A DNA stretch of 64,000 nt. It comes from an uncultured Oscillospiraceae bacterium. Lineage in GTDB: Bacteria > Bacillota > Clostridia > Oscillospirales > Ruminococcaceae. The DNA lies in NCBI GenBank assembly GCA_934465295.1, contig CAKSKU010000007.1, positions 62,001 through 126,000 of the forward strand, read 5' to 3'. The position numbers and the translations under genes were made by a program. Below, piece by piece: positions 15,368 through 23,211 of the stretch. Each line of letters starts with the position of its first letter. Position 1 is the first letter of the stretch. Under the pieces are notes generated by a model. It did no database searches, was not told the origin of the DNA, and saw only the letters and a list, made by a program, of their open reading frames with translations.

Positions 15368-16492
15368 ATGAGCAGAAATAAAAAGGTTTTGGGACTTATT
15401 TTCTCAAATATGCATGACAATTCGATCGCCGATCTTACAAAAGAAAGAACCATGGGCAGTGTTCTTTTCGGCGGACGCTACAGATTCATTGATTTTCCTC
15501 TTTCCAGCATGGTGAACAGCGGCATCGATGAAGTCGGCGTTATCACAAAGTCAAATTATCAGTCACTTCTCGATCACCTCGGCTCGGGACGTGAATGGGA
15601 TCTCGCAAGCAAGAACGGCGGACTTCACCTTCTCCCTCCTTTCAGCCACGTTTCAAGCGGTATGTACAGAGGCAGACTTGAAGCTCTCTACGGTGTCTGG
15701 GATTTCATCAAGACTTCCGATGCCGATTATGTGGTTCTTTCCGACTGCGACGTTGTTGCAAACGTTGATTTCAGTCCCATCGTTGATTCCCACATCGCTT
15801 CGGGCGCAGACATCACAGCAGTTTATGCGAACGATGTTGTTACCGTTGAGCAGGCTCAGAAGGCTACTGTTTTCGGTATCAATGACGAGGGCAGAGTTGT
15901 TGATGTTCTCACAAATCCATACATCAGCGGTGCCTGCAACGTTTCACTCAATATGTTCGTTCTCTCCAAGGAATTTTTGAAGAACCTCGTTCTTGAAGCA
16001 AATTCAAGAGGTCTTGTAAGCTTTGAAAAGGATATTCTCCAGGCAAGAACACATGACTACAAGATCATGGGCTATCGTTTTGACGGCTACTTCAGCAAGA
16101 TCACCTCGATGGATACCTTCTATAAGGCAAATATGAACCTCCTCAACACAGATAACAGAAACAAGCTCTTTATCGCAAACCGTCCTATCTACACAAAGGT
16201 TAGAGATAATCCTCCTGCAAAGTTCGGCATCGGTGCAAAGGTTAAGAACTCCCTCATCGGTGACGGCTGCATCATCGAGGGTACAGTTGAAAACTGCGTT
16301 CTCTTCAGAGGCGTCAAGGTCGGCAAGGGCGCAGTTGTCAAGAATTGTATCCTTATGCAGGACACACACGTTGGCGCAAAGTGCGAGGTTTCCTGCGTAA
16401 TTTCCGACAAGAATGTAAAGATCGGCGATATGCGTATGCTCACAGGTTCTGAGAACTATCCTCTTTACCTCGGCAAGGGTGCAGAAATCTAA
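15368..16492 (+). CDS. glgD: Glucose-1-phosphate adenylyltransferase, regulatory subunit
   Basis: GlgD is a paralogue of GlgC, 374 residues here. It keeps the fold (FGGRYRFIDFPLSSMVNSG, YRGRLEALYGVWDFI, VVLSDCDVVANVDF, C-terminal beta-helix repeats). The glycine-rich nucleotide loop of GlgC (AGGQGSRL) is replaced by an unrelated FSNMHDNSIADLT stretch. This supports a non-catalytic, activity-modulating role, as known for GlgD of Geobacillus. AAGGAGGAAC precedes the ATG. It is translated from the same transcript as glgC. Confidence 0.95.
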   Translation: MSRNKKVLGLIFSNMHDNSIADLTKERTMGSVLFGGRYRFIDFPLSSMVNSGIDEVGVITKSNYQSLLDHLGSGREWDLASKNGGLHLLPPFSHVSSGMYRGRLEALYGVWDFIKTSDADYVVLSDCDVVANVDFSPIVDSHIASGADITAVYANDVVTVEQAQKATVFGINDEGRVVDVLTNPYISGACNVSLNMFVLSKEFLKNLVLEANSRGLVSFEKDILQARTHDYKIMGYRFDGYFSKITSMDTFYKANMNLLNTDNRNKLFIANRPIYTKVRDNPPAKFGIGAKVKNSLIGDGCIIEGTVENCVLFRGVKVGKGAVVKNCILMQDTHVGAKCEVSCVISDKNVKIGDMRMLTGSENYPLYLGKGAEI

Positions 16493-16736
16493 GGCAGGGA
16501 AGCCCCTGCGGGCGGTTCGCACCGTGCTTCACTTCGTTACGCTTAGTTTGAGTTGGAAATTGGATATTTCCGCAAAGAAAGTGTAAAAGGTAAAGAAGCA
16601 GTTACTGTAATGCAAGCCAATTTGTTTCAGCCGTGTGAAAGTTAATAAGCCTTTCACACGGCGAAACTGCAATACTGTGGGAAACGAATCAAAGCTGTTT
16701 CCTATGACAAAAAATTCAATCGAAAGGATTCTTTTT
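16493..16736 (+). other. glgD-glgA intergenic region with hairpins
   Basis: These 244 bases hold no gene. A GCAGGGAAGCCCCTGC hairpin follows the glgD stop, and CCGTGTGAAAG pairs with CCTTTCACACGG around 16632-16662. No T-run follows the second hairpin, so it looks more like a processing or stabilising site than a terminator. It is the only wide gap in the glycogen operon and could set a different level for glgA. Confidence 0.4.
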
Positions 16737-18155
16737 ATGAAGATTTTATATGCAGCTTCCGAAGCACTCCCTTATGCAGCCTCGGGCGGACTTGCAGATG
16801 TTGCAGGTTCACTTCCTGCCGCTTTCGTCAAGGCAGGTCACGATGCAAGAGTTGTTCTTCCCCTTTATAAAAACGTTAAGCCGGAGCTTCGCAGCCAGCT
16901 CGAATTCATCACGAACTTCACCGTTGATGTAGGCTGGAGAAAGCAGTACTGCGGCGTTTTCAAGGGCAATGTCAACGGCGTTACATACTATCTCCTCGAC
17001 AACGAATACTACTTCGGCAGAGATGGACTTTACGGCTTCTATGATGACTGTGAGCGTTTCGTATTCCTCTCCAGAGCAATTATGGAAATGCTCAAATATA
17101 TCGGCTGGAAGCCCGATGTTATCAACTGCAACGACTGGCAGACAGCTCTCGTTCCCGTTTATTACAACATTTTCTATAAGTATCAGTACGGCTTTGACAA
17201 TATCAAGACCGTGTTCACTATCCACAATATCCAGTATCAGGGCAAGTACGGTATGGAGGTCATCAACGAAGTGCTTGGTATCCCGATGTATCATACAAAG
17301 CTGCTCGAATATGACGGCTGCGTAAACCTTATGAAAGCCGCATTTGAAACAGCAGACAAGATCACTACCGTTTCACCGAGCTATGCTTGGGAAATTCTTG
17401 ACCCGTGGTATTCTCACGGACTTGACAGAGCGCTCGCAGACAAGCAGTATAAACTCTGCGGCTTCCTCAACGGCATCGATACAGCTCTCTACAACCCGGA
17501 GACCGATCCGCTTATCCCGAAGAATTTCAGCGTTAAAAACACAAAGGGCAAGGAAGAATGTAAGAAAGCGCTCCTTTCCGAGCTTAATCTTCAGGACGGC
17601 GATGAGCCTGTTATCGGTATCGTTACACGTTTCGTTTCCCATAAGGGCATCGACCTTATCAAGTATGTCTTTGAGGATATGCTGAACCTCGGCTATAAGT
17701 TTGCTATCGTTGGTTCGGGCGAAAAGATATATGAAGATTTCTTCAAGGAAATGGCTTGGAGACACCCCGATAAGGTAAGCGCAACTATCGGCTTTATCCC
17801 TGCACTCGCAAGAAGAGTTTATGCAGGAGTTGATATGTTCCTTATGCCATCACAGAGCGAACCCTGCGGACTTGCGCAGATGATCTCGCTCCGCTACGGT
17901 ACTATCCCGATAGTCCGTGAAACAGGCGGCCTCAGAGACAGCATCAAGGACGCAGGCGATGAGGACGGCAACGGCTTTACATTCAAGACCTACAACGCAC
18001 ACGATATGCTCGATGCAACAAGACGTGCAAGAGAAGCATACAACGATAAGAAGCGTTGGAAGTACATTATGCACACAGCAATGACTACCGACTGCAGCTG
18101 GGATACCTCGGCTGAACTCTACCTCGGACTTTACCGTGAGCTTGTCGGAGAATAA
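16737..18155 (+). CDS. glgA: Glycogen synthase (ADP-glucose type)
   Basis: The 472-residue GT5 enzyme elongates alpha-1,4-glucan from ADP-glucose. It begins MKILYAASEALPYAASGGLADVAG. The usual KTGGL lysine is replaced, giving ASGGL, a variant seen in other Clostridia. Later landmarks are NCNDWQTALVPVY, FTIHNIQYQGKYG, SPSYAWEI, GFLNGIDTALYNP, VTRFVSHKGIDLI and the nucleotide-sugar site MPSQSEPCGLAQMISLRYGTIPIVRETGGL. The start at 16737 is chosen because GAAAGGA stands 8 bases before it and the family begins here; the frame is open upstream to 16635. A strong terminator follows. Confidence 0.95.
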   Translation: MKILYAASEALPYAASGGLADVAGSLPAAFVKAGHDARVVLPLYKNVKPELRSQLEFITNFTVDVGWRKQYCGVFKGNVNGVTYYLLDNEYYFGRDGLYGFYDDCERFVFLSRAIMEMLKYIGWKPDVINCNDWQTALVPVYYNIFYKYQYGFDNIKTVFTIHNIQYQGKYGMEVINEVLGIPMYHTKLLEYDGCVNLMKAAFETADKITTVSPSYAWEILDPWYSHGLDRALADKQYKLCGFLNGIDTALYNPETDPLIPKNFSVKNTKGKEECKKALLSELNLQDGDEPVIGIVTRFVSHKGIDLIKYVFEDMLNLGYKFAIVGSGEKIYEDFFKEMAWRHPDKVSATIGFIPALARRVYAGVDMFLMPSQSEPCGLAQMISLRYGTIPIVRETGGLRDSIKDAGDEDGNGFTFKTYNAHDMLDATRRAREAYNDKKRWKYIMHTAMTTDCSWDTSAELYLGLYRELVGE

Positions 18156-18188
18156 GTCAACGCATAATGCGAATTGAAATATCAATAA

Positions 18189-18230
18189 AAAACAGCGTAT
18201 ATCACGATTTTCCGTGATATACGCTGTTTT
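18189..18230 (+). terminator. Terminator of the glycogen operon
   Basis: An 18 bp perfect stem (18189-18206 with 18213-18230) with a 6-base loop is flanked by A and T runs, so it can work on both strands. Confidence 0.9.
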
Positions 18231-18236
18231 ATTTTA

Positions 18237-18336
18237 TACTAATTTTTAAACTGAAAGTGTACAAAAAATCAAGCAAAAGCTCGCATATATGGCTTTTGCG
18301 CCGATTTTTTGTCTACACTTTGATTAAAAATTAGTA
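18237..18336. mobile_element. MITE-like element, family B copy 1
   Basis: This is a 100 bp element with TA at each outer end. Its inverted repeats are about 32 bases long: CTAATTTTTAAACTGAAAGT at one end and the complement of CTAATTTTTAATCAAAGTGT at the other, both continuing to AAAAAATC. Copies lie at 19965 and 36933 in the opposite orientation. It has no coding capacity. It sits directly after the glycogen terminator and 11 bases from the end of the next, convergent gene. Confidence 0.82.
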
Positions 18337-18347
18337 TTATACGGGTC

Positions 18348-19694
18348 TTATTTCACTTCAATGCTGTAAATATGGAGATTGCCCCTGTTTTCGCCGCCCA
18401 ACTTGTTTGCTGCCCAGTAAACCTTGCCGCTTACATAAACAGGCGTACGGCAGGGGTTGAGCTTTGCATCATCGGAGAATTTTTTAGCCTTTGAAACGAT
18501 CTCACCATTCTTATCAAGCACCATATAATAAACGCCGCTGTTTTTACCCTTTGCATCCTTGAGCTCATAAAGAATAACGATGTTTCCGCTGTCCGTTGCA
18601 ACAGCCTGCGGATCGCTGATAGTATTGCCGGTGTAATCAGTAAGCCACTTTACGCCGTAATCCTTGACGCTTTCGGTGCCGTTGTTGCCGCCAAGTCCGC
18701 TGCGCTCACCCTTTGTCGCAAATGCGGAGGCACTGTCGAGGGAGGCGGTCGGGTCAAATATCTGTATGAAAAGCTGCTCTGTTTCCTTTGCTGCGGAAGA
18801 GTTCAGCGATTTTACCGATGTTCCGATAAGTGCGGCATACTTGTCATTGATATTCACAAGTCCGCCCATATGCGCAAAATTGTTGTTCACAACGGACATA
18901 TCGTATCGGTCGAATGCGCCCTTCTCGACCCAGAAATGGAAAATGTTATAGGATGTTTTTCCAAGCATATTTACGGTAAAAGCACGGTCGTAGCAGTCGC
19001 CCTCGCTCGCAAGCACAAAGGAATCCTTGAACGGAACGACTCTCTGCGCAAAGGAGTGGGAATTGTAGTTGTCGCCCGAGGAGACCTTACTCATTGTGTT
19101 GATATTTATTGTAAAGACCGAGTTGCTCTGGTGTCCGCTGTACATTTCACGGGCATAGTTCACACAAAGGAGATCTCCGTTTATCGCCGCATCACAGTTG
19201 CCTGCATCGAACGGTATCTTTGTGTAAAAATCCTTGCCGTAATAATATGCAAGGCTTGAGCTGCCGTTGTCGCCGACAGTCTTTATGTGCTTGCCGCTGC
19301 TGTCATATTTGGAAATGAATACAGTATTGACGGAAGTATCGTTCGTTTTGTTCACTTCACCGGTGATGAGATAGAAATTGCCCTTTTTGTCGCATATAAC
19401 ATTGCCGAAAATAGGGTGCTTCTTCTCCAGCTTTATCTTTTTCTTGAAAGCAGCCTTGCCGTTAGTCTTTACAACGGTAACATACTTATCCCCGTCATAA
19501 GCAAAGCAGAATTTTCCGTTCGGACCGACAAACTGAGCCACGTTTGAAGTACCGTCCCAGTTTATGTACTGGTCGCAGGTGACAGTGACCTGTGCTGAGG
19601 TCTTTCTGATGCTTTCGGTGTAGGCGCTGACGTTAATGAGCGCAGCATTTGCAGCAAGTGCCGCACATACAAGTATTGAAACGATTTTTTTCAT
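18348..19694 (-). CDS. Secreted protein of unknown function, propeller-like
   Basis: The 448-residue protein starts with a signal peptide (KKIVSILVCAALAANAALINVSAY, cleavable after about residue 24). No lipobox is present. The mature part shows repeated strand patterns with alternating Gly/Asp turns (GKFCFAYDGDKYVTVVKTNG, GNFYLITGEVN, GKVYWAANKLGG), suggesting a beta-propeller of about 6-7 blades. No catalytic motif was recognised. It has its own consensus promoter and no operon partner. The MITE at 18237 lies just after its stop codon. Confidence 0.7.
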   Translation of the reverse strand: MKKIVSILVCAALAANAALINVSAYTESIRKTSAQVTVTCDQYINWDGTSNVAQFVGPNGKFCFAYDGDKYVTVVKTNGKAAFKKKIKLEKKHPIFGNVICDKKGNFYLITGEVNKTNDTSVNTVFISKYDSSGKHIKTVGDNGSSSLAYYYGKDFYTKIPFDAGNCDAAINGDLLCVNYAREMYSGHQSNSVFTININTMSKVSSGDNYNSHSFAQRVVPFKDSFVLASEGDCYDRAFTVNMLGKTSYNIFHFWVEKGAFDRYDMSVVNNNFAHMGGLVNINDKYAALIGTSVKSLNSSAAKETEQLFIQIFDPTASLDSASAFATKGERSGLGGNNGTESVKDYGVKWLTDYTGNTISDPQAVATDSGNIVILYELKDAKGKNSGVYYMVLDKNGEIVSKAKKFSDDAKLNPCRTPVYVSGKVYWAANKLGGENRGNLHIYSIEVK

Positions 19695-19726
19695 TGTGAT
19701 CCCCCATTTTGATCGTATTTGTTAAT

Positions 19727-19755
19727 ATTATATTACATTTTCTATAAAAAGTCAA
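19727..19755 (-). promoter_or_regulatory. Promoter of the secreted protein gene
   Basis: On the minus strand TTGACT (19750-19755) and TATAAT (19727-19732) are 17 bases apart. GGGGGATC is the ribosome binding site. Confidence 0.82.
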
Positions 19756-19815
19756 GAAAAAAGTGCCAAAACCACGTGTTTTGTTGAAGTACCGTGACAC
19801 AACACTGATGAAACC

Positions 19816-19844
19816 TTGATGATTCGGTACGAATATGCTATAAT
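19816..19844 (+). promoter_or_regulatory. Promoter in front of the decayed HipA-like gene
   Basis: TTGATG (19816-19821) and TATAAT (19839-19844) are 17 bases apart and are followed by GAGGTGAT (19855-19862), a ribosome binding site. The frame that follows is stopped after about 35 codons, just before the MITE. Confidence 0.65.
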
Positions 19845-19964
19845 AATTCAAAATGAGGTGATATTACGGAAATACGAAATGTAAGGATGATCCACTCATC
19901 AGCAGGTGGAACGGCAGGGAAAATTCTCTTTCCTGCAAAATTTCTCTCCCCACAGCATGGATAA

Positions 19965-20064
19965 TACTAATTTTTAATCAAAGTGTAGACAAAAAATCGG
20001 CGCAAAAGCCATATATGCAAGCTTTTGCTTGATTTTTTGTACACTTTCAGTTTAAAAATTAGTA
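19965..20064. mobile_element. MITE-like element, family B copy 2
   Basis: This 100 bp copy is nearly identical to the one at 18237 but inverted, with outer TA dinucleotides and CTAATTTTTAA ends. It separates the promoter region at 19816-19960 from the HipA-like remnant. Confidence 0.82.
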
Positions 20065-20116
20065 TAAAAGAGCTTGGCTTGGATAAAAACAAGCGTGAAG
20101 CGGCACTTTGCTTTGA

Positions 20117-20716
20117 TGGTCAGACCATAACATAAGAAAAAAACAGACCGCCGCCGCTTTTGTGAACTCAAAAAAGCAGCTCGGTCACGATCTTGAAAAA
20201 TACTCACTTTATGATAAGGAAAAGCTTTGCACCGTCATCTATGCCGACCTGACGGACAAAACGGTCTTTGCCGAAAAGACAGCCGGGTTCACGGGACTGG
20301 AACAATTCCCCGAATATCTTACTTTGATCTTTGAGGTCGATGCGTTTTTTCTCAACGATGACCGCCACCTTAACAACATTGCGTCCATTGAGGAGAACGG
20401 GAAATATTCCTACTGCCCGATATTCGACAACAGTGCTGCGCTTCTGTCGAACACGCAGCTTTCGCAGATGGATATTGAGCCGGAAGTGCTGATCGCCGCT
20501 GTCACCGCCCGACCGCTCGGCACGACCTTCACACGCCAGATGCGAAGTGCCGAAGCCCTGTTCGGTCAGCAGCTTCACATTCCCCGTTTTACAAAGCCGC
20601 AGATAAAAGACCTGCTTGCGCCAATGCTCGAATTCTACCCCGAGCGTGACAGAGGGATAATAGCCGAACGAGCGGCGGAATGCATTATCCAACGGCAGCG
20701 ATTTCTCGGCGAATGA
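20117..20716 (+). pseudogene. HipA-like kinase, N-terminally truncated remnant
   Basis: The frame runs open from just after a TGA at 20114. It contains a HipA/phosphatidylinositol-kinase-like core: the catalytic-loop motif LNDDRHLNNIA and the metal-binding-type PIFDNSAALLS. The nucleotide-binding N-terminal half found in HipA-like kinases is absent. In another frame, 20067-20132 gives KELGLDKNKREAALCFDGQT before a stop, which may be an earlier part of the same gene shifted by a frameshift. The annotated part could be translated from GTG at 20162, but no ribosome binding site is seen. I read it as decayed. A short but functional HipA C-terminal protein is the alternative. Confidence 0.5.
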
Positions 20717-21049
20717 TCATTTCCTAAGAAACTCCGTGTCCTTTGCGGGAATGCCGCCCTCATCGGAAATGTACCGCTCCGCTTTGGTGTGAAGATCGTA
20801 TTTTTCACGAAGCTCAAAAATGGTTTTCATCATCGGCGAAGCATGGTGAGCGTCAATTGCCGCCTGATCCTCCCAACTATCGATGAGAAGCACGGTCTCG
20901 GGGTCGTCCATCGGGAAGAAATACTCGTACCGCAGATTTCCTTTCTCGTATCGGACAGCTTTGACAGTGCCGCTTGAAACCATCTCCTCGGCGAATTTAC
21001 GTGCGCTGCCGTTTTTGCCCGTGTAATAAAGATTTACCGTTATGCTCAT
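20717..21049 (-). CDS. Antibiotic biosynthesis monooxygenase (ABM) domain protein, quinol monooxygenase-like
   Basis: The 110 residues match the single-domain ABM fold: NLYYTGKNGSARKFAEEM at the start, YEYFFPMDDPETVLLIDSWEDQAAIDAHHASPMMKTI in the middle. The latter corresponds to the conserved W...AI..H..S block. Such small proteins act on quinols or other reduced aromatics without cofactors. The stop codon abuts the stop of the convergent HipA-like remnant (20716/20717). The physiological substrate is unknown. Confidence 0.8.
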   Translation of the reverse strand: MSITVNLYYTGKNGSARKFAEEMVSSGTVKAVRYEKGNLRYEYFFPMDDPETVLLIDSWEDQAAIDAHHASPMMKTIFELREKYDLHTKAERYISDEGGIPAKDTEFLRK

Positions 21050-21113
21050 AAGCGTCCTCTTTTTATAAAAAATGACCGCTGCAAGGGCTGCCTCGGCGGT
21101 GCGTTTCGGAAAA

Positions 21114-21136
21114 GCCGATCGAAAACGAAGATCGGC
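21114..21136 (-). terminator. Hairpin after the S1-domain gene
   Basis: GCCGATC (21114-21120) pairs with GATCGGC (21130-21136). On the minus strand TTTTCC follows. It is a weak terminator at the end of the yab/divIC block. Confidence 0.5.
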
Positions 21137-21189
21137 ATCTCCTGATTGCGTCCTGCCTGAAGACTGCTGCTTGGTGCGGTCAGTGTATT

Positions 21190-21639
21190 TTATTTTCTGC
21201 GTGACTGACTTCTGCGCTTGTTGTCAACATTCTTTTTGATGTCGCTCATGCGCTCTTCGGAGCTTTGCTTAAAGCGGTTCATCATATCCTCGAATGCTGC
21301 CTCGGGAGTCATCGGGGTCTTGTCCTGCTGTGCAGGTCTGCGGTCGTTTCCTCTTCCGCCGTTATAGGGTCTCCTGCCGCCGTCACGGTGCTGGGGCGGT
21401 GGATTATCGACAGCCTTTTTTATCGAAAGTGAGATCTTGCCGTTTTCACCGACCGCAAGCACCTTTACCTTGACGGTCTGTCCCTCGGTGAGATGATCCC
21501 TTATTTCGTTTACGAAACTGTTAGCGACCTCGCTGATATGTACCATTCCTGTCGTTCCGGGTTCAAGCTCGACGAATGCGCCGAATTTTGTGATGCCCGT
21601 AACTTTTCCTTCGTAAATGTTTCCAACTTCAAGCTGCAT
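21190..21639 (-). CDS. yabR: S1 RNA-binding domain protein, YabR/GSP13-like
   Basis: The 149 residues begin with one S1 domain (LEVGNIYEGKVTGITKFGAFVELE, GMVHISEVA, GQTVKVKVLAVGENGKISLSIK). A low-complexity tail rich in Arg, Gly, Gln and Pro follows. In Bacillus subtilis YabR lies directly after divIC, the same order as here. The family associates with RNA or ribosomes. The start at 21639 matches the family start; an in-frame TTG at 21675 is less likely. It is the fourth gene of yabP-yabQ-divIC-yabR. Confidence 0.85.
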   Translation of the reverse strand: MQLEVGNIYEGKVTGITKFGAFVELEPGTTGMVHISEVANSFVNEIRDHLTEGQTVKVKVLAVGENGKISLSIKKAVDNPPPQHRDGGRRPYNGGRGNDRRPAQQDKTPMTPEAAFEDMMNRFKQSSEERMSDIKKNVDNKRRSQSRRK

Positions 21640-21705
21640 AAAAAGAATTTTAACCTCTCTGTTTTTATATTCCAAAGGCGGTTCAAAGCCGAACGGCTTT
21701 CCGCT

Positions 21706-22056
21706 TTAGTTCCTTGTTGTATCGTAGAAGCGGCGTTCGTTCGGATAGGCAAAACCGAGGACTTCAATAGCTATCTTTTCCATATAAGCTCTTTCATCGT
21801 CCTCTGCAAGGATAGAAGCGTACTCATCGTTTTCCGCCTCAAGCTGTGCAGCCTTTTCCTCAAGCTGGGAAAGCTTTTTCTTTTTTTCGGCAATGTCAGC
21901 CTGAGTTACAACAAACGAGCTTACCGAATAAATGATGACCGCCGCTCCTGCAAGCGAAGCCAGACTGCGCATAAAAGGTCCGCCGTTTTTTTTGCGGTCT
22001 TCCGAACGCTGCTGTTTTTCCTTCTGCTTGACATAAGCCTTGTAGGTCTTTCCCAT
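21706..22056 (-). CDS. divIC: Septum formation initiator, FtsB/DivIC family
   Basis: The 116 residues have a basic cytoplasmic start (MGKTYKAYVKQKEKQQ) and one membrane span (LASLAGAAVIIYSVSSFVV). A coiled coil follows (AEKKKKLSQLEEKAAQLEAEND), then the family ending ARAYMEKIAIEVLGFAYPNE-like (here DDERAYMEKIAIEVLGF). DivIC works with DivIB and FtsL in the division complex. GGAGGTG lies before the ATG at 22056. A promoter just upstream gives it expression independent of the sporulation genes yabP and yabQ. Confidence 0.88.
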   Translation of the reverse strand: MGKTYKAYVKQKEKQQRSEDRKKNGGPFMRSLASLAGAAVIIYSVSSFVVTQADIAEKKKKLSQLEEKAAQLEAENDEYASILAEDDERAYMEKIAIEVLGFAYPNERRFYDTTRN

Positions 22057-22121
22057 TTTGCTGCACCTCCGTTCCTTTACAATTCCGAAATAAAATTTTA
22101 CCGTCACTTTCAGATGATAAC

Positions 22122-22151
22122 ATTATACTACATAGGGGCATGATTTTTCAA
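22122..22151 (-). promoter_or_regulatory. Promoter before divIC
   Basis: On the minus strand TTGAAA (22146-22151) and TATAAT (22122-22127) are 18 bases apart, in the 224-base gap between yabQ and divIC. Confidence 0.65.
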
Positions 22152-22280
22152 GGCTTTTTTTCCACATTCCGAAAATTTTATAGGTATGCACAAAATTGTT
22201 AAATTATTTTAGATATATTCTATTGCCAAAATTTACAGCAAGTTCAATTCACATTTAATATACTTTTTGTATTTATGTTA

Positions 22281-22658
22281 TTAAACCAAGCTTTTGCTGC
22301 TTTTTTTGAACTTTCGGAAGAATTTTGCAAAAGCCGATGCGGCCGAGCGCAGTATCCCCACAATGAGACTTCCGACAGTCGCAATATAGAGCAAAAAGCC
22401 GAGAATTGTTCCTATAACGCAGAAAAAACGCACCTGTCCCCTGCATAAAACAGCCGCATAAATGAAAACCGCCGCCCCCGAAGCCACCATAAAAACAATA
22501 TCCTCGGCAAAAACGGCATTTCTCTTTGCGGCAGGCGGAAAAACGATGCGGAGCGTCCGAAAAACATCGTAAAAAACGCCGATGCCGACCCCGAGAACGA
22601 CCGAGAGCAGGAACAGAGCGCACTGCTCGGAAACGGTGAAAAAGGTTTCAAGACTCAA
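22281..22658 (-). CDS. yabQ: Spore cortex biosynthesis protein YabQ
   Basis: The 125-residue membrane protein fits YabQ: TVSEQCALFLLSVVLGVGIGVFYDVFRTLR is the conserved start (the GxxxGxxYDxxR part). Two further hydrophobic segments and a basic C-terminus follow. YabQ is needed for cortex assembly in sporulating cells and is made in the mother cell. It lies 21 bases after yabP in the conserved yabP-yabQ pair. Confidence 0.85.
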   Translation of the reverse strand: MSLETFFTVSEQCALFLLSVVLGVGIGVFYDVFRTLRIVFPPAAKRNAVFAEDIVFMVASGAAVFIYAAVLCRGQVRFFCVIGTILGFLLYIATVGSLIVGILRSAASAFAKFFRKFKKSSKSLV

Positions 22659-22679
22659 AAATACACCTTCGATCCATTA

Positions 22680-22961
22680 CTATCTGAAAAGCTTGCCGAG
22701 AAAAGAAAGCGGCGAGCGCAGATCCTTGTCGCCGTAGATTATAGCGTCGATATTGCCCTCAATGTTCATCTCACCGTTCGTAACGGACAGATCGTTGACG
22801 TGGAGATCGCTGCCCCGTATCGTCAGCTCGCCCATAGTCGTATAAAGGAGAACAGAGTTCTCGTCAAAGCTGTCAATGTCGGTGACGCCCGAAACAGAGA
22901 GCCGACTGCGGTTCTCTGCAATAATGCTGTGAGTTTTTTCGTTTACATCATTCATATTCAT
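22680..22961 (-). CDS. yabP: Sporulation protein YabP
   Basis: The 93 residues match YabP: LSVSGVTDIDSFDENSVLLYTTMGELTIRGSDLHVNDLS corresponds to the conserved beta-strand core, and the end DLRSPLSFLGKLFR is typical. YabP is a sporulation protein related to YqfC and is made under sigma E in Bacillus. GAAAGGAT lies before the ATG. I could not find a convincing sigma E promoter upstream. Confidence 0.85.
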   Translation of the reverse strand: MNMNDVNEKTHSIIAENRSRLSVSGVTDIDSFDENSVLLYTTMGELTIRGSDLHVNDLSVTNGEMNIEGNIDAIIYGDKDLRSPLSFLGKLFR

Positions 22962-23058
22962 CTATCCTTTCGTAAAAAGCAAATCAAGGCTTTGCTATAA
23001 TACTATTCGCAAAGATGAAATTTAATGCGTGAATATTGCATAATTGCGTAATATAAAA

Positions 23059-23095
23059 AAGCGGCTGATGCGCCAAATAAATGCATCAGCCGCTT
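23059..23095 (-). terminator. Terminator of the lipoprotein operon
   Basis: AAGCGGCTGATGC (23059-23071) pairs perfectly with GCATCAGCCGCTT (23083-23095). A T-run follows on the minus strand. The MITE at 23097-23193 now lies between the stop codon and this terminator. Confidence 0.85.
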
Positions 23096-23096
23096 A

Positions 23097-23193
23097 TACA
23101 AAACACCATTTAAAATTTAGAAAAAGCCAAGCCGACGATCTCGAATATATTGGATTTAGGCGCAGATTTTTCTTTATTTTTTGGTGTTTAGTA
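23097..23193. mobile_element. MITE-like element, family A copy 2
   Basis: A 97 bp copy with outer TA, the left end CAAAACACCATTTAAAATTT, identical to copy 1, and the right end TTTTTTGGTGTTTAG. It lies 18 bases after a stop codon and 1 base from a terminator stem. Confidence 0.82.
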
Positions 23194-23211
23194 TTTTGGG
23201 CGTAAAACCGC

